From assembly GCA_019414025.1 (NCBI GenBank), contig DXMU01000026.1:1-57929 (forward strand): 57,929 nucleotides of DNA, written 5' to 3'. Positions 1 through 7,223 of the stretch are shown piece by piece (positions within the stretch are counted from its first letter, which is position 1; every line of letters begins with the position of its first letter). The stretch comes from Collinsella sp. GTDB lineage: Bacteria; Actinomycetota; Coriobacteriia; Coriobacteriales; Coriobacteriaceae. The position numbers and the translations under genes were made by a program. Below the pieces are notes generated by a model that worked only from the letters and a program-made list of their open reading frames with translations, made no database searches and was not told the origin of the DNA.

Positions 1-34
1 TATTTATTCAGTCCAAGTTTCGGGGCGCAGTTCA
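1..34 (-). mobile_element. Terminal inverted repeat of an IS3/IS150-type insertion sequence (partial)
   Basis: Read on the minus strand this edge begins TGAACTGCGCCCCG and continues to CTTGGAC, the pattern of IS150-group ends (TGxACTG...CCC...TTGGACA). The right edge of the window carries a related sequence in opposite orientation. No transposase is inside the window, so only the tip is seen. It abuts half of a repeated palindrome at 35-52. Confidence 0.6.
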
Positions 35-52
35 CTGTCCCCTTTGTGGTGG
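35..52. repeat. Right half of an interrupted CCACCACAAAGG palindrome
   Basis: This stretch (CTGTCCCCTTTGTGGTGG) equals the right half of the intact palindrome at 3499-3531 read in reverse. It begins directly at the IS end. Its first bases, CTG, are also the last three bases before the IS end at the right edge, as expected of a 3-bp target duplication. Confidence 0.65.
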
Positions 53-56
53 TTAG

Positions 57-1601
57 CTAGTCTTGGGGTGTCCAGGACCAGAAGAAGTTGATGAGGGCTA
101 CGCGCGAGGAGGCACCTGTCTTTTTGTTGATCGAAGCGATGTGGCGATAGAGCGTGGAGCGCGAAAGGAAGAGTGCCGCCGCCACGTCCTGCACGCTGTC
201 GTCCGAAACGACCAGTGCCTCCAGAACATCGCGCTCGCGCTTGGTGAGCCCAAAGGCGGCAACGAAGCCATCGAGCCGATCGTCAAACGAAAGTTCCGGC
301 GCCTCCAGGGGCACCGTGTCGGCCTGGCCGGGCTCACAGCTCACGCCAAGATCGTCGGTGGCAAGCGCCAGCCTGCCGCGCGTCGCCTCGCCCTCACCGT
401 CTTGTCCAAACTGTCCCAACAGCGAAATCGCGATGCCGACAAACAGCACGAGCACGACGCTCACTGCCGCCAGCACGTTTTGACTCGAGATAATCGCCAC
501 TGCCGGAGCCGTCACGAGCATCGCGCAAACGTTATTGATGACGCGGCCCATGCACGGCCACAGATACGACCAGCGCGCATACACCGAAATGGCAGCAAAC
601 TTCGCCGTGAAAAACACCACGAAGAAGCCCGCACCCAGATAGAAGATGACGGTGGCGGCAAGTATATTGCCGCCGTTGGCATCGGTGATAAGCACAGCGA
701 ATGAGAACGTGGAAAGCATGGCGGCGCAGGTCATGATGATGTTCATACATGAGCGCCCGCGCAGGTCAAATAGGGTGCCGGCGAGCAGAGCGCTCACGCC
801 CATCAGCAAGCGCGACCAATCGCCCAAGTCAACGGACCCGGCGGCGTGCGAGATCGTGAGTCCCGCATTAAGGGCGGCAAACACCCCGGTAAGGCAGGCG
901 GTTGCAATCGTCAGACGCACCACGGCGCGCCGAAAAGCCGCCGTTGACTCGGGATCGTTTTGCCACTTGGCGCCAAACTCCGATGCATTCACCGAAAGCT
1001 CGGCGATATCGGATGCGCTCCCGACCTCAGGCTCACCGCGCAGCTTGGCGCGGCGGACGTCGTGGAGGAGCGCCACCTGCGCGACCGCACAGGCAACAAA
1101 AACAAACTGCTGCGGAATCCCCGCGGGTATCACCATGCGGCTGAACACCTGCACCAAAACGCCCAGAGCATATGAAAGCGCCGCCGCGCGCGCCAAGTAC
1201 GGCGTCCGCGCAAAGCGCCGTGCAAAGTTGGCATGGGCGGTCGATCCGCAGTAGCCCAGTGTGCAGGACGCCATCAGACCGCCGGCAATTACCATCTCAA
1301 ACTGAACCGCCATAATCAACAGCAGCAATGCCGACACCAGCAGCACGCCCGTGATGTCGCTCGTCGTATCGATCGCGCGGGGGCGGCGATAGTACAGAAG
1401 GGGACGCACAAAAAAGCCGATCACACTCGCACCGACGATGAGGGTCTCGTAGGTAGCGACCTCGCTCGGCGGCACAAACTCGGCCACGCGCACGTCAAAA
1501 AGGTACTCGCCAGCCAAAAACGTAAAGTAGAACAACGCCAGGCATATAATCTCCCGAATGCCCCGACGCAGGTATGCGGCTGTGTCTCCCATGCCTCTCA
1601 T
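57..1601 (-). CDS. Membrane protein with C-terminal LuxR-type HTH (514 aa)
   Basis: About 12 hydrophobic segments fill residues 15-410. A LuxR/GerE helix-turn-helix follows at about 450-510, with the motif LTKRERDVLEALV and recognition region SRSTLYRHIASINKK. This MFS-like-plus-LuxR architecture is expanded in Coriobacteriia (Eggerthella, Slackia, Collinsella) and is taken to be a membrane-bound regulator; ligand and targets are unknown. The ATG at 1601 has GGGAG five bases upstream. The G-rich part of this ribosome site runs into a ten-base homopolymer. The gene is monocistronic and ends 22 bases from the IS tip. Confidence 0.85.
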   Translation of the reverse strand: MRGMGDTAAYLRRGIREIICLALFYFTFLAGEYLFDVRVAEFVPPSEVATYETLIVGASVIGFFVRPLLYYRRPRAIDTTSDITGVLLVSALLLLIMAVQFEMVIAGGLMASCTLGYCGSTAHANFARRFARTPYLARAAALSYALGVLVQVFSRMVIPAGIPQQFVFVACAVAQVALLHDVRRAKLRGEPEVGSASDIAELSVNASEFGAKWQNDPESTAAFRRAVVRLTIATACLTGVFAALNAGLTISHAAGSVDLGDWSRLLMGVSALLAGTLFDLRGRSCMNIIMTCAAMLSTFSFAVLITDANGGNILAATVIFYLGAGFFVVFFTAKFAAISVYARWSYLWPCMGRVINNVCAMLVTAPAVAIISSQNVLAAVSVVLVLFVGIAISLLGQFGQDGEGEATRGRLALATDDLGVSCEPGQADTVPLEAPELSFDDRLDGFVAAFGLTKRERDVLEALVVSDDSVQDVAAALFLSRSTLYRHIASINKKTGASSRVALINFFWSWTPQD

Positions 1602-1608
1602 GAATACT

Positions 1609-1618
1609 CCCCCCCCCC
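1609..1618 (-). promoter_or_regulatory. G10 homopolymer joined to the ribosome binding site
   Basis: Ten consecutive C on the plus strand give G10 in the mRNA, immediately before AGTATTC and the ATG at 1601. A homopolymer inside the Shine-Dalgarno region can change length by slippage and so alter translation; that role is inferred. Confidence 0.35.
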
Positions 1619-1744
1619 GCTCAACGCTTGGAAATCAATTTTAATAGAGAACCAGTCTCAATATCAAAGCCGAGCTCGAAATGCCGCATATTTGACCCCA
1701 GCAGTCCACGGCGTGCAGCGTTTTTGAGCCGCATGGCCCAGAAA

Positions 1745-1822
1745 GGGGACAGCGTAGACTGCCAACCCGGCAAAGAGTGTCCCCGGCGACCAGTCGTTTA
1801 AGAACGTCCCCAATGACTACTG
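1745..1822. repeat. GGGGACA/TGTCCCC palindromic repeat, first copy
   Basis: GGGGACA (1745-1751) and TGTCCCC (1778-1784) form an inverted repeat around CCCGGCAAAGAG. It is followed by GTCGTTTAAGAACGTCCC and AATGACTACT. Related blocks lie at 13438-13470, 21961-22056 and 25542-25704. The region between the two flanking genes (1602-1915) otherwise holds only a terminator. Confidence 0.6.
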
Positions 1823-1840
1823 CCATCCTGCTTTCACTTC

Positions 1841-1883
1841 TTTTAATAAAGCGCCCGGCGGGCATAAGCTGCTCGCCGGGCGC
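1841..1883 (-). terminator. Rho-independent terminator of the GH1 gene
   Basis: On the minus strand the perfect stem GCGCCCGGCG / CGCCGGGCGC has a loop of 13 bases and is followed by TTTATTAAAA. It lies 33 bases past the stop of the glucosidase gene. Confidence 0.75.
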
Positions 1884-1915
1884 CTTGGTTAGGATGCTAT
1901 TGCTGTTGAGAAACC

Positions 1916-3346
1916 CTAGGCCAGGTCTTCGCCGTTGGTGGCGATTACCTTCTTATACCAATCAAAGCTCTTCTTTTTGGAGCGCTTGAGGGTGCCGTTG
2001 CCGGCGTCGTCGCGGTCCACATAGATAAAGCCGTAACGCTTGGACATCTCACCGGTGCCGGCAGAGACGAGGTCAATCGGGCCCCAGGTGGTGTAACCCA
2101 AAAGGTCCACGCCGTCCTCGGTCACCGCATCGCGCATCGCGGCAATATGCTGACGCAGGAAGTCGATACGGTAGTCGTCGTTGATGGAACCGTCCTCTTC
2201 GACAACATCCTTGGCGCCCAGACCGTTCTCGACCACAAACAGCGGCTTCTGATAACGGTCGTACAGGTCGTTGAGGGTGATGCGGAAGCCCAGCGGATCG
2301 ATGGCCCAGCCCCACTGGCTCTCCTGCAGATAGGGGTTCTTGGCGCCGGCGAAGGCGTTGCCCTGGGTGCGCTCGACATCGGGGTTGTCGGCACCGGCAG
2401 AGCAGCGGGTGCTGTAGTAGCTAAAGCTGATGAAGTCGACGGTGTTGGCAGCCAGGACCTCGCGGTCCTCGTCGGTCATGCCGACGTCGATGCCCAAGCG
2501 CTCGAGCTTCTTGACGGCATAGGCCGGGTAGTAGCCACGGCTCTGGACGTCGACGAAGAAGTAGTTGTCCTGGTTGTCGAGCTGCGCCTGGCGCACATCG
2601 CCCGGACGGCAGCTGTAGGGGTAGTAGCTACCTGCGGCAAGCATACAGCCGATCTTGATCTCGGGGTCGATCTCGTGAGCGATCTTGGTTGCCCAAGCAC
2701 TGGCAACGAGCTCGTTGTGGGCGGCCAGGTACTCGACGGCCTCCTTGTTCTCGCCCTCCTCAAAGACCAGAGCGGCACCCATAAACGGCAGGTGCAGGAT
2801 CATGTTGATCTCGTTGAAGGTGAGCCAGTACTTCACCAGACCCTTGTAGCGAGTGAAGATCGTGGTCGCGAGGTTCTTGTAGAAGTCGATGAGCTTGCGG
2901 TTGCACCAGCCGCCGTACTCCTTGATGAGGTAAATCGGGCAGTCGAAGTGCGTGATGGTCACGAGCGGCTCGATGCCGTGCTTTTGGCACTCGCGGAATA
3001 CATCCTCGTAGAAGGCCAGGCCAGCCTCATTGGGCTCGGTCTCGTCGCCGTTGGGGAAGATGCGGGTCCAAGCCAGGCTCATACGGAAGGTCTTAAAGCC
3101 CATCTCGGCAAAGAGAGCGATGTCCTCTTTGTAGTGGTGATAAAAATCGATGCCGGTCTGCGCGGGATAGTAATAGCCGTCCTCGAAGTTGAGCATTTTA
3201 CGCTGGCCGGAGACCACCGCATAGCGCTCGGGGCCATGCGGAGCCACGTCCACGTTGGCAAGGCCGCGGCCGTCCACGTTGTAGGCGCCCTCGCACTGGT
3301 TGGCAGCCGTCGCGCCGCCCCACAGGAAGTCATTACGGAAAGCCAT
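1916..3346 (-). CDS. 6-phospho-beta-glucosidase, glycoside hydrolase family 1 (476 aa)
   Basis: It hydrolyses phosphorylated beta-glucosides delivered by a PTS to glucose 6-phosphate and the aglycone or sugar, in the cytoplasm. The GH1 start FLWGGATAANQCEGA is present. The acid/base glutamate is in TFNEIN (E179) and the nucleophile in VVENGLG (E373). The phosphate-binding signature Ser...MSKRYGFIYVD near residue 430 favours the 6-phospho specificity. Length is normal for the family. AGGA precedes the ATG by seven bases. No PTS gene is adjacent in this window, so substrate delivery is from elsewhere. Confidence 0.92.
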   Translation of the reverse strand: MAFRNDFLWGGATAANQCEGAYNVDGRGLANVDVAPHGPERYAVVSGQRKMLNFEDGYYYPAQTGIDFYHHYKEDIALFAEMGFKTFRMSLAWTRIFPNGDETEPNEAGLAFYEDVFRECQKHGIEPLVTITHFDCPIYLIKEYGGWCNRKLIDFYKNLATTIFTRYKGLVKYWLTFNEINMILHLPFMGAALVFEEGENKEAVEYLAAHNELVASAWATKIAHEIDPEIKIGCMLAAGSYYPYSCRPGDVRQAQLDNQDNYFFVDVQSRGYYPAYAVKKLERLGIDVGMTDEDREVLAANTVDFISFSYYSTRCSAGADNPDVERTQGNAFAGAKNPYLQESQWGWAIDPLGFRITLNDLYDRYQKPLFVVENGLGAKDVVEEDGSINDDYRIDFLRQHIAAMRDAVTEDGVDLLGYTTWGPIDLVSAGTGEMSKRYGFIYVDRDDAGNGTLKRSKKKSFDWYKKVIATNGEDLA

Positions 3347-3498
3347 GCATCAATCCTTTCGCACGCTGTTGTCATAGGCTCAGTATCCCTGCAAACAACG
3401 TGTCGCTCAACGGCAACGGCGTAGGCCGATACTTCTTTTCGCGCGCGGGTGCTCGGCAGCCGCCCCGTCTGACACTTTTTGATACCCGCCCGCCCAAT

Positions 3499-3531
3499 CC
3501 ACCACAAAGGGGACAGGCACCTTTGTGGTGG
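3499..3531. repeat. Intact CCACCACAAAGG...CCTTTGTGGTGG palindrome
   Basis: Twelve-base arms (3499-3510 and 3520-3531) are perfectly complementary around GGACAGGCA. Another copy is at 57550-57582 and interrupted halves lie at 35-52 and 57884-57901. It sits 14 bases before the first 55-nt palindrome array. Confidence 0.8.
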
Positions 3532-3545
3532 TTTGGGCCGGTTTG

Positions 3546-3679
3546 TCTCGATCTGTAACAGGTAGACCGCCAAAACCGGGCCTGGTGTTACAGATCGAGA
3601 TTTTCGAGCAGCTTCTACAGTCTGTCTAAATCTGTAACAGGTAGAGACGATTTAGCCCGCTAGATGTTACAGATCGAGA
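3546..3679. repeat. 55-nt palindrome array, cluster 1 (two units)
   Basis: The units are 3546-3600 and 3625-3679. Each has a left arm TCTCGATCTGTAACA (or TCTAAATCTGTAACA), a 25-base centre and a right arm TGTTACAGATCGAGA. The gap between units is 24 bases. With the palindrome at 3499 they fill most of the gap between the GH1 gene start and the DUF4867 stop. Confidence 0.9.
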
Positions 3680-3688
3680 TGGAAGATT

Positions 3689-4333
3689 CTAGTCGCAGGT
3701 GATGTCGATGTTCTTGCCGATGAGGCCTACGTAGCCGCCCTCGGCAGCCTTGGGGCTGTCAGCATGGCAGAGAACCCACTTGTCGGCCTTCCAGTAGCAG
3801 TAGCTGTCACCGGCGGCAGGCATGTCGGCTGCAGCCTCGGGGCGCGGACCGTTGGTGCCGGCGGGCAGCGCCACCATCACCTGGAAGCCACCATCGTCGA
3901 CCATGCACGGCGTGTAGTGAAGCGTGGTGTTGAAAACCTCAACGAGCGTGCCAGCCGGCACGCGGAATGCCTTGACGCACGCGGTGTCGAGCTTGCCGTC
4001 CTCGATCTCCCAGCGATGCGCCACGAGCAGGATAAAGTCGCGCGCGCCCAGGTTGAATTCGCTCGCACGGTGATACTCCAGGCAGTTGAGGCGTGTGTTG
4101 TGGCCGTTGCACCAGCCGAGCTGGAAGGGACGGCCACCAAACATGAGAAAGCCCAACTTATCGGCATCCTTAACGCTCTCGAGCTCGGGCGCACTCGCCA
4201 TGTATTTGCTGCCCTCAGGGATGGGCGTGGAGGCAAGCGCCTCGAGCACGGACGACGTAAGCTCGGACGGAACGTTATCCCAAACGTTGCCATAGGACTT
4301 GAACTCGGGATCCTCAACAGAATAGATATGCAT
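3689..4333 (-). CDS. DUF4867 family protein (214 aa)
   Basis: The sequence matches my recollection of the DUF4867 family, cupin-like proteins often found near sugar-use genes; the reaction is unknown. Visible features are GWCNGHNTRLNCLEYHR around residues 73-90 and a beta-rich middle (FILLVAHRWEI). No signal peptide or membrane segment is seen. AGGAG stands five bases before the ATG. The array at 3546-3679 separates it from the GH1 gene, so cotranscription is uncertain. Family placement is from memory. Confidence 0.65.
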   Translation of the reverse strand: MHIYSVEDPEFKSYGNVWDNVPSELTSSVLEALASTPIPEGSKYMASAPELESVKDADKLGFLMFGGRPFQLGWCNGHNTRLNCLEYHRASEFNLGARDFILLVAHRWEIEDGKLDTACVKAFRVPAGTLVEVFNTTLHYTPCMVDDGGFQVMVALPAGTNGPRPEAAADMPAAGDSYCYWKADKWVLCHADSPKAAEGGYVGLIGKNIDITCD

Positions 4334-4404
4334 GTGCGCTCCTGTTCGTTTATGTGACTATACGAACATTCTAGAACAAACAAATACCCTTTTGAGTGCT
4401 CAAC

Positions 4405-4436
4405 ATGAAAAAGCGTCCCCGAAAAAACGGGGACGC
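4405..4436 (-). terminator. Rho-independent terminator of luxS
   Basis: The perfect stem GCGTCCCCG / CGGGGACGC (4413-4421 with 4428-4436) has a six-base loop and is followed on the minus strand by TTTTT. It lies 34 bases past the luxS stop. Confidence 0.85.
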
Positions 4437-4469
4437 CTCCAGTGCAAACGGTCGTTTCGCAGACAGCTC

Positions 4470-4958
4470 TTATGCCTGCTGATAGTGCAGGTGCTTCTCG
4501 TCGATATCGGCCAGATCGCGGTCGAGGTAGCGGCGCGCGAGCCAGTTTGCCATGGGGAGGTTCTGGTCCAGGTAGTTACCGCACTCCTCGGGAGCGGCGC
4601 CGGGGACATCGCCCTCAAAGCCGGCGACAAACTCAAACAGCTCACGCACGAGCGGCAAGATTTCCTCGCTCGTCAGCTCACCAAAAACGACGAGGTAAAA
4701 GCCCGTGCGGCAGCCCATGGGGCCAAAGTAGACAATGCGGCTCGACCACTCGGCATGATTGCGGAGGAACGTCGCGCCCAGATGCTCGATAGTGTGGCAC
4801 TCAGCCGTGTTCATGACCGGCTCCTTATTGGGCGTGGTCAGGCGCAGGTCAAAGGTAGTGACGGCGGCGCCGGTCGCCGGATCGCGGTCGATGCGGCTCA
4901 CATACACGCCGGGCTCAAGCAGCAGATGGTCAACGGAAAAACTCGCGATGCGCTCCAT
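4470..4958 (-). CDS. luxS: S-ribosylhomocysteine lyase LuxS (162 aa)
   Basis: It cleaves S-ribosylhomocysteine to homocysteine and DPD, the precursor of autoinducer-2, in the cytoplasm. The metal site is complete: H55 and H59 in the HTIEH motif, and C126 in CGNYLD. The catalytic glutamate (E58) and cysteine (C83 in MGCRTGFYL) are present. Length is typical. The ribosome site GAGAGGA precedes the ATG at 4958. It is a single-gene unit with its own terminator. Confidence 0.96.
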   Translation of the reverse strand: MERIASFSVDHLLLEPGVYVSRIDRDPATGAAVTTFDLRLTTPNKEPVMNTAECHTIEHLGATFLRNHAEWSSRIVYFGPMGCRTGFYLVVFGELTSEEILPLVRELFEFVAGFEGDVPGAAPEECGNYLDQNLPMANWLARRYLDRDLADIDEKHLHYQQA

Positions 4959-4981
4959 GGCAGATCCTCTCGATAGTCAAA

Positions 4982-5052
4982 TTGGGACGGGGCTCTTTTA
5001 GCTGGTTCGAATGGTCGCACCAATCATACCAGTCAAAAAAGCTCCATCCCAA
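4982..5052. repeat. Imperfect inverted repeat between luxS and the nucleoside hydrolase gene
   Basis: Arms of 25 bases (4982-5006 and 5028-5052), beginning TTGGGACGGGGCT and ending CATCCCAA, pair at about 20 positions around a 21-base centre. It lies just past the stop of the nucleoside hydrolase and may end that transcript, though there is no clean U-run. Confidence 0.55.
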
Positions 5053-5061
5053 AAAGACAAC

Positions 5062-6036
5062 TTAGCCCAGGACGCGGGCCATGCGTGTCTTGAACTCGGA
5101 AAGGAAGCGCGGGGCATCCACAGTCAGTGCCACAAGCGCGCTCTTGTCGGGATCTGCCACGCGGCGCTCATCGCAGATGGTGCGGCCGCGATACTCGCCC
5201 AGCAGATCAACACGCAGATTGCAGCCGAGCGCACCCACGAGCGTGGGATCGATCGCCACGGCGACGGCCAGCGGATCGTGCAGCGCACAACCACCCAGGT
5301 AGGGTGCGTTCATCTCGTACGAACCAATGTAGTGCTCGACCATGCTCGCAAATGCGCAGCCCGCCATGGTGCCCGAACCCGTCCAGCCGGCAATATCGCG
5401 GCGCGCGAGCACCACGCGATGCGTCACATCCAGACCCACCATGGTGAGCTTGCGGCCCGAGCGCAACACGGCATCGGCGGCCTCGGGGTCGCTCGCCATG
5501 TTGGCCTCGGCGCCCGCGCTCACGTTACCGGGCACGGTCAGGGCGCCGCCCATCACCACCACGCGGCCGATGGACATCATCGCCGCCGCGTCGCGCTCCA
5601 GGGCAAGCGCCAGGTTGGAGAGCGGACCGGTCGCTACGTAGACCAAATCGGGACCATAGGTGCGCGCGGCATCGATCAGATAATCGACCGCAGCGTTGCC
5701 GTCGGCAGACGTTGCCCCCACCGGCTCATAGGGCGACGCGGGCACGCTCGCGCCACCGATGCCGTTCTTGCCGTGGATGAGCGTAGTTGACGCCGGCGGC
5801 GTATAGGGCTCGCTCGCCTTTATGGGGCGGTCGGCACCCAGGTACACCGGCACCTCGGGGCGACCCAACAGGTCAAGCACCGCCAGGCAGTTGTGCGCCG
5901 ACTGGTCGACGCGCACGTTGCCAAAGCACGTGGTAATGCCGACGAGCTCCACCTCGGGGCTCGCGATGGCATAGGCGAGCGCCATGGCGTCGTCCACACC
6001 CATATCCAGATCAAGGATCAGCTTCTTGGTTGCCAT
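5062..6036 (-). CDS. Inosine-uridine-type nucleoside hydrolase (324 aa)
   Basis: It splits ribonucleosides to free base and ribose. The N-terminal metal-binding signature reads DLDMGVDDA (residues 9-17) where the family usually has DTDPGxDDA; the calcium aspartates are kept but T and P are replaced. The GPLSNLALAL and VVMGGA segments and a late LHDPLAVA motif are also typical. GGAG precedes the ATG by seven bases. It lies 28 bases downstream of ribokinase on the same strand, so the pair can salvage nucleosides to ribose 5-phosphate. Base specificity cannot be read. Confidence 0.9.
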   Translation of the reverse strand: MATKKLILDLDMGVDDAMALAYAIASPEVELVGITTCFGNVRVDQSAHNCLAVLDLLGRPEVPVYLGADRPIKASEPYTPPASTTLIHGKNGIGGASVPASPYEPVGATSADGNAAVDYLIDAARTYGPDLVYVATGPLSNLALALERDAAAMMSIGRVVVMGGALTVPGNVSAGAEANMASDPEAADAVLRSGRKLTMVGLDVTHRVVLARRDIAGWTGSGTMAGCAFASMVEHYIGSYEMNAPYLGGCALHDPLAVAVAIDPTLVGALGCNLRVDLLGEYRGRTICDERRVADPDKSALVALTVDAPRFLSEFKTRMARVLG

Positions 6037-6064
6037 TGTTCTACTCCGCTTCTCCGTCTTGTAC

Positions 6065-7036
6065 TTAATCGTCTAAATCAAACACGCGCTCAACTTCGGC
6101 ACGCGTGGGAATCGATTGCTGAGCACCCAAGCGCGACACCGTCACCGCCGAGGCGCGAGCGCCCACGGCCATGCACTCAAAGAGCGGCAGGCCCTCCAGA
6201 CGGGCAGCTGCAAGTGCACCGATAAACGTATCGCCGGCCGCCGTGGTGTCGACCACCGAGCTCGAAAGCGCCGGCATGCGCAGCAGCTCGCCGCCGTCGC
6301 CGAGTGTAACCGATCCGGCACCGCCCAGCGTAACGACCGCAGCTCCGGCACCCTTGGCGAGCAGGGCATTAAGCGCTTCGGCACAACTCGCGTCATCTGC
6401 GGGCAAAATGCCCGTTAGCGCTTGGCATTCGGTCTCGTTGGGACAGACGAGGTCGACTGCGGGCCACGCACCCGCCGGCAACTCGCAGGCAGGCGCGGGG
6501 TTAAAGACCGTATAGAACCCCAGCTCGTGAGCGCAAACAAGCGCCTCGGCCGTCGCCATCAGGTCACATTCGCCCTGGGCGATGAAGACGCTTCCGGCAG
6601 CCGGGGCAATCTCGCTGGTGTCGCCGTCGAGCTCATCGGCCACCAGGCATCTCAGCGCGCGGGCAACGTCCTCTCCCACAAGCGCATGGTTGGCGCCCGG
6701 TGACAGCACGATGCGGTTGTCGCCCTCACAGCGGATGATGGTCGCCGTTCCCGTCTCCACGTCGTCGCGCCGCGCCACGAACTCAACACCCACGCCGGCA
6801 TCCTGAAGTCCCGTCACCAGCGCATCGCCAAACGCATCGCGCCCGACCGCGCCGATCATGCACGTGCGCGCGCCCATGCGCGCAGCTGCCACGGCCTGGT
6901 TGGCGCCTTTGCCACCAGCGTTGGTGATAAACCCGCTGCCGCCGACGGTCTCGCCCGCACGCGGCATGCGCTCGCACGCCACCGAAAGGTCCATGTTCAT
7001 ACTGCCGAACACCGCAACGATGCCGTTATCTGCCAT
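6065..7036 (-). CDS. rbsK: Ribokinase, PfkB family (323 aa)
   Basis: It phosphorylates D-ribose to ribose 5-phosphate. The start is set at the ATG at 7036, because AGGAGG stands six bases before it; an upstream in-frame start at 7069 would add 11 residues and has no such site. The N-terminal FGSMNMDL, the glycine-rich NAGGKGANQAVA and the C-terminal catalytic TTAAGDTFIGAL (base aspartate in GD) are ribokinase features. It is the first gene of a two-gene unit with the nucleoside hydrolase. Confidence 0.92.
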   Translation of the reverse strand: MADNGIVAVFGSMNMDLSVACERMPRAGETVGGSGFITNAGGKGANQAVAAARMGARTCMIGAVGRDAFGDALVTGLQDAGVGVEFVARRDDVETGTATIIRCEGDNRIVLSPGANHALVGEDVARALRCLVADELDGDTSEIAPAAGSVFIAQGECDLMATAEALVCAHELGFYTVFNPAPACELPAGAWPAVDLVCPNETECQALTGILPADDASCAEALNALLAKGAGAAVVTLGGAGSVTLGDGGELLRMPALSSSVVDTTAAGDTFIGALAAARLEGLPLFECMAVGARASAVTVSRLGAQQSIPTRAEVERVFDLDD

Positions 7037-7178
7037 GGAAACCTCCTCGTCTGCGGGCTTTGCACCCACCGTCGACCGTCGATTGTGCGCCTTCGCACCC
7101 CCTATAACTTTAGTTCACTTTGATGTGGACGCGCGCTTGAGGTTGCGCCAGCAGCAAGCATTCACAGGAGCAGGCGGC

Positions 7179-7184
7179 TACAAT
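7179..7184 (+). promoter_or_regulatory. Possible -10 element for the acyltransferase gene
   Basis: TACAAT lies 39 bases before the ATG at 7224. No good -35 hexamer is seen at the usual distance, so this is tentative. Confidence 0.35.
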
Positions 7185-7223
7185 GAATATGTGCTGACTA
7201 TTCTCGTCATTGGATGATATTTT

